A model generated the notes under the pieces. That model did no database searches, had not been told where the DNA came from, and was given only the letters and a program-made list of their open reading frames with translations. The translations under genes were made by a program, and so were the position numbers. A stretch of 35,161 nt of DNA from Chara braunii (taxonomy: Eukaryota > Streptophyta > Charophyceae > Charales > Characeae). Every line of letters begins with the position of its first letter. Within the stretch, counting starts at the first letter, position 1. Below are positions 27,978 to 35,161 of this stretch, one piece after another. The DNA is taken from the NCBI GenBank assembly GCA_003427395.1, contig BFEA01000650.1:769916-805076 (forward strand), written 5' to 3'.

Positions 27978-28949
27978 ATCCGGTCTTATAAGGACCGGAG
28001 CCGAAATAAGATCTGCCTTGAGCTTTGAAAACGCTTGATCACACTCTGGCGTCCAGATCAACGACTGATCCTTTTTCAGCAGATTCATGAGGGGACCCGC
28101 AATAGCCGCGAAGCCCTTGATAAATCTTCGGTAGTACGAGGCCAGGCCTAGAAAGGCGCGAACTTGCGTGATAGTCGTGGGCACAGGCGCGTCTCTCACA
28201 ACTGCCACTTTTTGCGGTTCTGGTATGAGTCCCTGGTCCGTCACCACGTGTCCCAAGAAGGAAATGGTGGTGAGAAAGAACTGGCATTTCTCCAGCGCCA
28301 CCTTGAAACCGACATCCCTTAGTGCATGCAGCGTCCATTCGATGTGCTGCACATGCCCCTCGTAAGAACTCGAATACACTAGAATATCATCCATGTACAC
28401 GATCACGCAATAGTTGATGATACTCTGCGCGAGACGTGTCTTCCGCACAAAGTTATGAAAAGCCATGGTCATGGCTCGCGGAAAGATTGCGGGGGCATTG
28501 CAAATACCCATTGGACATCGAACCCATTGCCAGGTACCTTCGAACAACACAAACGCCATTTTCGGACGATCCTCCTCTCGAACAAGTAGATGGTGAAACC
28601 CATGTCGAACATCAAACTTACTGAACAACCGAGCACTCCCAATCGCATCCAACAGCTCATCAATCCGGGGAAGGGGGTACACATCTTTGATCGTGATATC
28701 GTTTAGTTTCCGATAATCGATGCATATGCGAATCCCTCCGGCCTTCTTGGTCACGATTACCACAGGAAACGACCACGGTCCTATAGTGGGTTCGATACAT
28801 CCATTAGCTTCGAATTCCTTGATCCGCTGAAACGTGGCCGCCCATTGGGCTGGCGAGTATCGGTAAGGAACGCAGCTAATGGGTGGATGATCCCCCGTAA
28901 GGATAGCATGCTCAATCACGTTGGACAGTCCGATATCGTTATCGCGCAT
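27978..28949 (-). pseudogene. Reverse transcriptase (gypsy pol)
   Basis: Open for about 325 codons. RT motifs occur in order: PWSFPVVIVTKKAGGIRICI with DYRKLN, LFSKFDVRHGFHHL (first catalytic Asp), FVLFEGTWQWVRCPMGICNA, and IVYMDDILVYSS (the catalytic DD pair), then LGHVVTDQG, RAFLGLASYYRRFIKGFA and the start of RNase H, ending at PDPA by the insertion. It copies the element's RNA into DNA. Upstream it is separated from the protease region by TGA 29003, a frameshift and a TAG (about 28961). The catalytic residues are intact although the polyprotein is not. Confidence 0.92.
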
Positions 28950-29002
28950 ACTTAATACCTATACGTACCCATTTAAGACATCAATCAACGATTTTCGAAA
29001 TT

Positions 29003-30172
29003 TCAAAATTCCAGGGGGACGTGATTCGGTAGGGTGACTGTTGGTTGGTCAGGTATCTCCAGGGGTATGTCGATCCAATCAACAGGCCGATTCCGTCGGT
29101 CATGGACGCTAGAGAAAATGGAACTGCTAGTGCGGACAGAAAATACAGTCGCAATAATCTGGGATTCAGCGGGGCTAATCATCTCGGTCTCTTTAACTTC
29201 AGTGTCAGTCTCCGAATCAGTCGTGGTTTCTTCCACGGTTAGTCCTGTTAAATCGGCCATTTCCTGCATCAGATCGGGCATATCGTCGACATGAGCTTCG
29301 ACTTGTTGTTTAATCAGAGCGATGGTCGCTCCTGTCGTAAGCAGTGACCTTGGAGGGGAAACAGAAACATCCAGGTATTGTTTCGCCTGTTGATAGCGTG
29401 CTCGAAGGGAAAGTGTTCCCTCGTACAAGGTGCGAGGGGGTTCCAAATCGTCTGCCAGGTCACATATTTGCAAGATGGGTTCTCCGAGAAAGGTCGAAGG
29501 ACTGACCTGGGTTACCATAGTCACGAGCGTGTTGTCTTCCAGACTCAAGTGGAAGGTTCGGGCGGCTCTAGGAACCATCCGAAATTCCTCGGGGGTTTTG
29601 TGCTCGAAAAGCTTGACAAAGTGTTTCCATTCACTCTCACTAGGCATCTCTTCCTCGCACTCCTGTTCTTCGAATCCGCTACTGTTATTCAGGGATGAAG
29701 ATTCCTCGTGATCGAGACCTTGAATCATCCCTATCCGAACAGGATTATGATTTTTTTTTGCTGTTCGGTTTGAAATCCGCAACGAAACTGTCTGAGGCTT
29801 GCCTCCTGTTTGTGTGAGCACCAATTGCTTGGAATCGAAATGCATGCGGACACCTACCGCCATTGCCCAAGGCAGTCCCAACAACACCGAATATGAGTGC
29901 ACATCTATGACTAAAGCGTTAACGAGGACGTGTACTCGTCCAACTTTCACGACCACATTCTCGATAACTCCTACGATATTCATTGCTTCCTCGTTGGCAG
30001 AGACATAATGGTCCTTGCCAGATTGAGGGAGAATCGAGTTGAGTCGTCCTGTCCTTTTCATTGTATCTAATGATATAGCGACCGCAGACAAGCGGGTATC
30101 GATGAGAGCGTTAAAAGGTTTGCCCCATACTTCACAATCACATTCCGCACTTTTCCACAACACTGGTCAAGC
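29003..30172 (-). pseudogene. Aspartic protease region (gypsy gag-pol)
   Basis: Same frame as gag. Near the start FNALIDTRLSAVAISLDT occupies the place of the retropepsin active site, normally A-L-[IV]-D-[ST]-G-[AS], so the essential Gly is replaced by Arg. VLVNALVIDVHSYSVLLGLP fits the conserved ILG(L/M)D/P flap-distal element. The following 230 residues are a linker (EEMPSESEWKHFVKLF and a Thr/Glu-rich tail) of no known domain, ending at TGA 29003. A TGA near 30172 separates it from the gag side. The enzyme would have cut the gag-pol polyprotein; this copy is almost certainly inactive. Confidence 0.75.
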
Positions 30173-30322
30173 TCGCACAAAATGATCTTTCTCATCTAAA
30201 GAAATCTTGGATACTCGCGCTGCTTCGGGTTCACCGACTTCGGGTTCAGGCGGTGCAACATCCTCCGCTCCTTCTTCCTTTTTCTTTTTCAACATTCGTT
30301 GTATGCCCTGGTATGTAAAGCG

Positions 30323-31789
30323 CTATTGATTCTTCTTACATTGTTGCAGCAGCTTGTCATTTGCTGCTTCGGATATCGTGAGCAGATGTCCCACAGGGAC
30401 CGGAACACGAATATCCAATTGCTTAAGTGTCCGTAGTATATCAATTTCTCCCATCCGAAACTGTGCTCCGGGGTTAGATTCGAGTTCGACCCATTCAAGA
30501 TCGTCGTTTGCTGGTCGGATTGCTCCGATCATGCCGGTGAGATGAAGGTACTCGACCGGATCAACCACGTCAGCCGCTTTGGAAGAAGAAGCTCCTGAGG
30601 TTGATGCAACTGCTATTGAAGGGGAAGATCGCTCAGGGGCATATGCAATGATCTCCTCGTTTCGGGCCGTATCCATTAATGCGGCCACCCGTCCCTGATT
30701 CAGAGCTACGGGGGCTGCGGAAGGTGGGGGCTGATTTTGTTTTGGCTGCGGACAGTCACGGGAAAAATGCCCGGGCTGTTTGCAGTCGTAACACCCGATT
30801 TTCCCTGCCAGGTTGCCTGCGTGAGGGAATTGCGGGGCATGTCCAGGTGCAAGCGGAGCAGGCAAGAGCGGGAACGATGCAGGGTCAGGTCGAGCAGGAG
30901 CAGGGTTGGGCTTAATTAGCCTGTTCATTATCTGTTCCATTCGATCCATGTGAACCGCCTGCATTTGGACCAGATTGCTCATCCATTCTGATTGTTTGGT
31001 AGTAGCTGTATGGATCATCAGTGCTAAATGCATGTTTGTTATGGCCGTAGAGGTAGGGCCTTGAGGGCCTCTAGGTTTAACAGTTGCCACTTGTTGGCTC
31101 ATTGAGAGAATCGGAGGAGGGGGAGAAGGAACTGTCGGGGTGTCAGAGGCAGCCCCTTCGGGAAAGTCACGATCAGGCCGGGGATAAAATCGTTCTACCG
31201 CTCGTAACCACGACCACAATTTCGCCGCTACATCCTGAACCGTGTCTGTAATATCTTCGTCTCCTTGACTGATGTACTTCTTTGTATTCGTCAGGTCTAA
31301 CTCAAGTGCCTTAGTGATGATAGCGGATAGCTGGTTCGTTTTAGGGGGGACCTTTTTCTGCAGCTTCGCTTTTAACATCGGACTTCGTAGATGATCGATG
31401 AACAGATCTCGGGCGGACTTTTCATCTTGCCCTGATTTGTCCAACGTAGTTTGGAATCGATCCACGAAGGCAGGCAACAACTCCCCTGGTTCCTGCGGTC
31501 GAGTTTTGAGTACATACCAAGCGGCGTCTTCACTGACCGTATCAAATCTGGCGAAGAACGCTTGCTTGAAGGTGTTCCAATCTACCCATCCGTGTTTCCT
31601 AAACCAATCATACGCTGTGTTGCAAAGCAGCAAGGTGAGGACAAGGGGGAGATCTTCCGCCCTATATCCTTGAGCTTTGACAACTTCCAACCAAGCTTCG
31701 GGGTGGGTATGATTAGGAAAGAAAGGAAAAGGGGCGGGAATACTAACAATCACCCTGGGGGGCGCTACGTTACTGTCAGCCATTGGCAT
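30323..31789 (-). CDS. gag: gag: capsid and zinc-knuckle nucleocapsid
   Basis: About 488 codons from the ATG at 31789 (MPMADSNV). The upstream-extended frame begins with GTG at 31825 and is less likely. Residues 25-190 carry a retrotransposon gag domain (HPEAWLEVVKAQGYRAEDLP, then AYDWFRKHGWVDWNTFKQAF, then RDLFIDHLRSPMLKAKLQKK). A Pro/Ala-rich linker leads to a CCHC knuckle, CYDCKQPGHFSRDC (Cys-x2-Cys-x4-His-x4-Cys), encoded near 30755-30795. Gag packages the RNA into particles. The frame ends KNQ-TAG at 30323, and the same frame stays open beyond it into the protease region until TGA near 30172. Whether TAG is read through or is a mutation cannot be told here. This is the least damaged ORF of the element. 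Confidence 0.88.
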   Translation of the reverse strand: MPMADSNVAPPRVIVSIPAPFPFFPNHTHPEAWLEVVKAQGYRAEDLPLVLTLLLCNTAYDWFRKHGWVDWNTFKQAFFARFDTVSEDAAWYVLKTRPQEPGELLPAFVDRFQTTLDKSGQDEKSARDLFIDHLRSPMLKAKLQKKVPPKTNQLSAIITKALELDLTNTKKYISQGDEDITDTVQDVAAKLWSWLRAVERFYPRPDRDFPEGAASDTPTVPSPPPPILSMSQQVATVKPRGPQGPTSTAITNMHLALMIHTATTKQSEWMSNLVQMQAVHMDRMEQIMNRLIKPNPAPARPDPASFPLLPAPLAPGHAPQFPHAGNLAGKIGCYDCKQPGHFSRDCPQPKQNQPPPSAAPVALNQGRVAALMDTARNEEIIAYAPERSSPSIAVASTSGASSSKAADVVDPVEYLHLTGMIGAIRPANDDLEWVELESNPGAQFRMGEIDILRTLKQLDIRVPVPVGHLLTISEAANDKLLQQCKKNQ

Positions 31790-31919
31790 GGCTGGTCTAG
31801 TCGCACCAGATCTAGATCTGGTCACTAGGCAATCCCGACAAGCAGGTTGAGGACTTCTTCTACCTCTCGCTAGTTCGACTTACTATCATCAGAACCGACA
31901 CGTGTCGGCTCCGATACCA
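31790..31919 (-). promoter_or_regulatory. Gypsy leader: tRNA-iMet primer-binding site and two palindromes
   Basis: Directly after the LTR end (31920), the sense (minus) strand reads TGGTATCGGAGCC (31919-31907). It is complementary to the 3' end of initiator tRNA-Met except for one A-to-G change from the usual TGGTATCAGAGCC. Two perfect palindromes follow: ccgacacgtgtcgg (31895-31908, overlapping the PBS by two bases) and accagatctagatctggt (31805-31822) just before gag. Palindromes in this position serve in RNA dimerisation in retroviruses; that role here is inference. Confidence 0.8.
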
Positions 31920-33270
31920 ACCTCACGCCCTCTGATGTCTTCCGTTCAGAGTGCTAAGAGTGTGGAAAGAAGGCCCAGAAAAAAAACAAGGTGGGGTGTG
32001 CCAAGGATTTTCGGAAAATTGAGTGTGGGGACACAGATAGAACTGAAATTCCCCCGTGTTGGCCCGATGAAGTAAGTCGGTTGCTTTCGCGCGTCGCGGA
32101 ATGCGCGTGCGGGCACGGCACGAAAAGAGAAAAATCCAAAATCAATCCAAAAAGTATTGTCGAGCTTCCCGCCGCGCTACGCATCTTCGTTTTGAGCGGA
32201 AGGGCTTCGATACACTCCGCGTGTCCCGTTTCCGTATCAAGTCTCGGCGTCTCTCGTGGGTCAGTTCTCAGTCCGACGTGGATGGTCTTAGCTGCGTGGC
32301 TCTTTCATTGTGCTCGTCTTCACTCCGTAGCCGGTAGTGGAAGCCCTTTGATTCGTAGCGATCGAAACGCTGGCACTCAGTGCACAGGGTTCGAGGCCAA
32401 TGGGGCGCCACTGCCGTCCACGGAATGACGATTAGTTCATTAAATGGCAACAGTACTAAATAAGGAGGGAAGTGTGTATCAATAATGACAAAGCCCGGAT
32501 CCACGAATCCAGAACAACGATTTTCGAGAGGGAAGTAATATTGTCCGCCCATCCGTGTGACAGCTTCTCGTACGTCCCACTCGCATACACGTGTCCTTTC
32601 CTCGTTGTAAGGGAAGGGGCGCGTTGGCGGGGGAGATACGGGAGGCTACTAGCGCCTGATCGAGGAGCGGCCGTTAGTCCACAAATCAATCAATCAAAAA
32701 GAGTTTGCGAAAACCTTTGAGACGTCATCAAAAAGCACAATCGAAAAAGAAAGAGTTAGTATTTTCCTTCCTTTTGACATGAGGGAAGCATCCATGCATT
32801 AATCGGGTTGGAGATTCGAGGGATCAACCCGCGACTCAGTTTCGGCAGACCAGATCAACAAAAACACGAGGCTGCCCCATAGACTGTCTGCAGATCTCGT
32901 ACAACATAAGGCAGATGGCATGCGTAGTGCATTCAGAACGATAGATCTAAACACTCTTGCATTCTCGAACAAAATCCCTTCGAGATCAGGGTCTAATCAA
33001 GTTGAACGTAAAAATTCACATACAAACATTTCCAGGCATACATCCACTGTGGAAGGTGCGAGAATGACAATGATGCATCTAAGACAAATCGAGGGATAGT
33101 ACACACGCATCCACCATTCACAAGACAAGAGGATTGAGTTCCCCTACATCCAGGGATTACCAGGAAACTAATGGAAGAGAGATATGAGGGGGAGTCACGA
33201 TAGTTCACGTTGGGTCACAAGAGAGGCAAACTCATAGCACATCGTCATTCAAATCAGAGAGATATGAGGG

Positions 33271-33337
<67 letters not shown>

Positions 33338-34003
33338 AAGAATGTCGAGATAGGAGACACCGGAATCAGACAAAGGAACATTCGGCTTTGCAGCCATGAA
33401 CTCACACAAAAAAAAATGACCCGCAATCATGGAGGCGCATTCGCGGTGACATTCCAATATGGCCCCTGGCCCATCATCCACGCAACTCCAATCACAAATC
33501 CTCATACCCGCTCCAACGATCGCGGGCATCTCGTGCTAACTTCCGCCACTGCGATCGTCACCCCGCTGACGCAGAATCGACTCGGCTCGCTCGGATCCCA
33601 CAGCAAGGAAATTGCCATATCCGCGCGCGAAAGTCGACGCGGGAAAAAAAATTCCTATACCTATCCGTATTCTCATAAAATTCCTAAAGTTTTCTCCAAC
33701 GTGACCGAGAATATTCATGCAAGGAAAAATATACGTCGGGCTCCGCTTTTTCCGTAATTCCTAACTGTCGAGTCCGATTCCCAGTGCGCTTGCTAAGGCG
33801 CGCGTAGTTTCCCATGCATTTCCCGAATTACAAAAAGCAGAATTTCAAGAATCAATAGAACTTTCGAAAATGGGGGGGCCCAAACAAGGCGCCTGAAATA
33901 AAGAAAAGCGACGAGGGTTTTGTGGAGTCGGTATGATACAAGAAGGGGGTATTGAGTCAAGGGGTACGAAAGATAGCACGGGGTCGGGAAGTGGTTCGTC
34001 ACA
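31920..34003 (-). repeat. Right (5') LTR copy, internally deleted (2.08 kb)
   Basis: Matches the left copy from acctcacgccc to cgtcaca but jumps from ggatcccacag (33593-33603) straight to gaaattgccatatcc. It thus lacks the 637 bp present at 20607-21243 in the other copy, including the TATA-like site. It sits next to the PBS and gag, so it is the LTR that should drive expression; its loss of the promoter segment would silence this copy. An AG microsatellite (33273-33334) is expanded relative to the left copy. Confidence 0.88.
33273..33334. repeat. (AG)n microsatellite within LTR
   Basis: About 31 uninterrupted AG units; the corresponding site in the left LTR (about 20316-20337) has only some eight to nine. 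This is length change after the two LTRs separated. Confidence 0.95.
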
Positions 34004-34086
34004 TGCCGCCGACCTCTTCCCAGCCCTTGGCTGTCGTCAGGAACTCTGTCGCGCTTCTTCCCACGGGTGCTCTCTCTCGTAGACAT
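34004..34086 (-). pseudogene. Possible N-terminal coding fragment next to the LTR
   Basis: On the minus strand an ATG at 34086 opens MSTRESTRGKKRDRVPDDSQ followed by a Gly/Arg-rich stretch that runs straight into the LTR at 34003. It looks like the start of a basic nuclear protein. The decayed gene that enters the other side of the gypsy element (18934 and below) lacks its 5' end, so these may be the two halves of one gene split by the retrotransposon. The reading phase and target duplication do not settle it. Confidence 0.35.
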
Positions 34087-34960
34087 GCTTCGTCGCGACC
34101 TTTGCAGGCGAGCTTGACGGTCCGATCGGATGAGCGGGAAGTGCTTCGCCGATTGCCGTTTGAAGTCCCGCCGATCTGGCGAGAAAGATGTCTTCCGTGC
34201 TGCTGCGGCGTGACGAGGACGAATACCCGTACGATGCAGAAGATCTGTCCTCCGCGGGAAGAAGACGACGACGTACACGCGGTGGACAGAAGGACGATGA
34301 CCGCAGCGAGAGTGCTCCGCGGCGAAAAGATTGGCGGCGAGAAGAATGGAAGAGCGACGGTGACAGTGCTCCCTGGCCAGTAACGATTGACGGTCAACAT
34401 CCACGTGCATGCAAGAAGGACGACGACCCCAGCGAAGATCGTCCACGTCAGGAGATGGCTAGAATGGCATTTGCGGCGGTCCTCCACGACACTAAAGATG
34501 TCCGCGGGGAGCAGGCGACATTTATGTGCGGCGAGCAGGCAACATTTCTCCACGGCGAGCAGGCTTGTACCACTCCCGCGCCGTTGCAGTCGGTGTGCAG
34601 CAGGCGCGGCGGGGTTCTTTATTGGAGACACCCGCATGAGGACGACATTCATGCGGGTTGGGAAACGCACGACTGAAGTACTCTCTCGCAGATGGACCGC
34701 CCTTCACGTCGCTTCTCTGTGGCGGGAAACGGCATCGTCGACAGTGCCACGTGCGACCGGCCCGCCTACCCTGGCGTGTCATTTCGATCCTTCCCAAGGC
34801 GCGAAAAGACCCTTCGACGTCCCTGGCCACGCGCGTCAATGCACTCGCCAGGGAGCAAAACTAAGACAAAGCACCTTCACCCCTGGTCACCCCATCGCGT
34901 CTCCCCCTCGCAGCCACCGACCAACCCCCCCCTCAGGTACATTCGCCCCAAGCCCCACAG
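34087..34960. other. Flanking DNA without a firm gene
   Basis: Frames are open on both strands (34188-34676 on +, charged; 33999-34670 on -, hydrophobic/Ser-rich), and neither shows a domain. If the fragment at 34086 is a gene start on the minus strand, this would be its promoter region. A 24-bp tandem repeat lies at 34507-34567. Confidence 0.45.
34507..34567 (+). repeat. 24-bp tandem repeat
   Basis: (c/g)gagcaggc starts at 34508, 34532 and 34556, each followed by aacattt-like sequence. There are two and a half units. In the + frame it reads GEQATF repeated. Confidence 0.85.
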
Positions 34961-35095
34961 CGTGATGACATTGAAAAAATTAAAAAAATTCAGAATGACC
35001 TACAAAATAGCAAATGAAAATGCTTATTTTGGCTGGTTGATTTTTTTTTTTTTTTTAATTAAAAAAAAAATTATTCGTGAAAAACAAATTTGAAA
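34961..35095. other. AT-rich stretch
   Basis: A sharp shift to A/T runs (aaaaaattaaaaaaattc, a 16-T run at 35041, ttaattaaaaaaaaaatt). It resembles the AT-rich interior of insertion 1 and precedes the 66-bp shared segment, which suggests that another insertion of the same general kind begins here and continues past the window. Confidence 0.5.
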
Positions 35096-35161
35096 AAATT
35101 ATAGGGAGTTACCCTCCGATGTCCCCCACCCTCCTATAAAAAAAAAAATACCCCCCCAGCC
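35096..35161 (+). repeat. 66-bp segment identical to 26585-26650
   Basis: Identical to the segment inside insertion 2. The window ends within or at its border, so its continuation cannot be compared. The two occurrences have different left neighbours (G-run and N at 26584; AT-rich DNA here). Confidence 0.95.

Larger units (their letters stand above)
18948..34003 (-). mobile_element. Ty3/gypsy LTR retrotransposon, defective, carrying a nested insertion
   Basis: On the minus strand the order is LTR (34003-31920), tRNA-iMet primer-binding site (31919-31907), gag, protease, reverse transcriptase, RNase H, PHD-type finger, integrase with C-terminal domain, extra ORFs, and a second LTR copy (21640-18948). 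RT and RNase H before integrase identifies Ty3/gypsy. The coding part has in-frame stops at about 30323, 30172, 29005, 28961, 26016 and 25935, frameshifts in pro-RT, PHD-IN and IN C-terminus, and a 1.56-kb insertion between RT and RNase H. LTR copies agree at roughly nine in ten positions, so the insertion is old. No matching short target duplication joins the two outer ends. Confidence 0.9.

Overview
This window is repeat-rich eukaryotic nuclear DNA. Spliceosomal-type intron signals, a plant-style Ty3/gypsy retrotransposon primed by initiator tRNA-Met, hAT-like insertions with 8-bp target duplications, a Ulp1-type SUMO-protease domain, long CT/CA microsatellites and N gaps all point that way. 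A green-lineage genome is most likely. A charophyte such as Chara would fit the overall style, but the sequence alone does not prove this. I saw no rRNA, tRNA or CRISPR, and no intact conventional host gene. Almost everything is mobile-element DNA, much of it broken or nested.

Layout. 1-4100: simple and tandem repeats, a (CT)n block, one strong hairpin, and an array of 309-bp units carrying fold-back palindromes (2101-3266). 4119-15651: a region of about 11.5 kb defined by some two dozen copies of one quasi-palindromic motif, YTCGGATnnATCCGARYCAC. The motif is dense in both flanks, recurs inside one reading frame, and is essentially absent elsewhere. Between the flanks lie, on the + strand, a decayed gene (5885-10395), a second gene of unknown function (10575-12656), and an exon with a complete Ulp1/C48 cysteine-protease catalytic set (12723-13426). 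The decayed gene has a ParB/sulfiredoxin-like N-terminal region and traces of a beta-class DNA methyltransferase. I read this region as one large element, with the motif as a likely binding site for an element-encoded protein.

15723-18934 (-): a decayed gene split by a 1.58-kb hAT-like insertion (16643-18223; 9-bp shared flanks). 18948-34003 (-): a Ty3/gypsy element with long LTRs of 2.69 and 2.08 kb, PBS, gag, protease, RT, RNase H, a PHD-type zinc finger, integrase, and one or two extra 3' reading frames. Its pol is split by a second 1.56-kb hAT-like insertion (26415-27969) that itself contains a long inverted repeat. The upstream LTR has lost about 640 bp that include the only clear TATA box, and many stops and frameshifts make this copy defective. 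34004-35161: flanking DNA, possibly the 5' end of the gene broken at 18934, then an AT-rich stretch ending in 66 bp that match 26585-26650 exactly.

The most interesting candidate for an undescribed system is 4119-15651: dispersed palindromic sites together with a ParB-like/methyltransferase-like protein and a Ulp1 protease. The functional link between them is inference.
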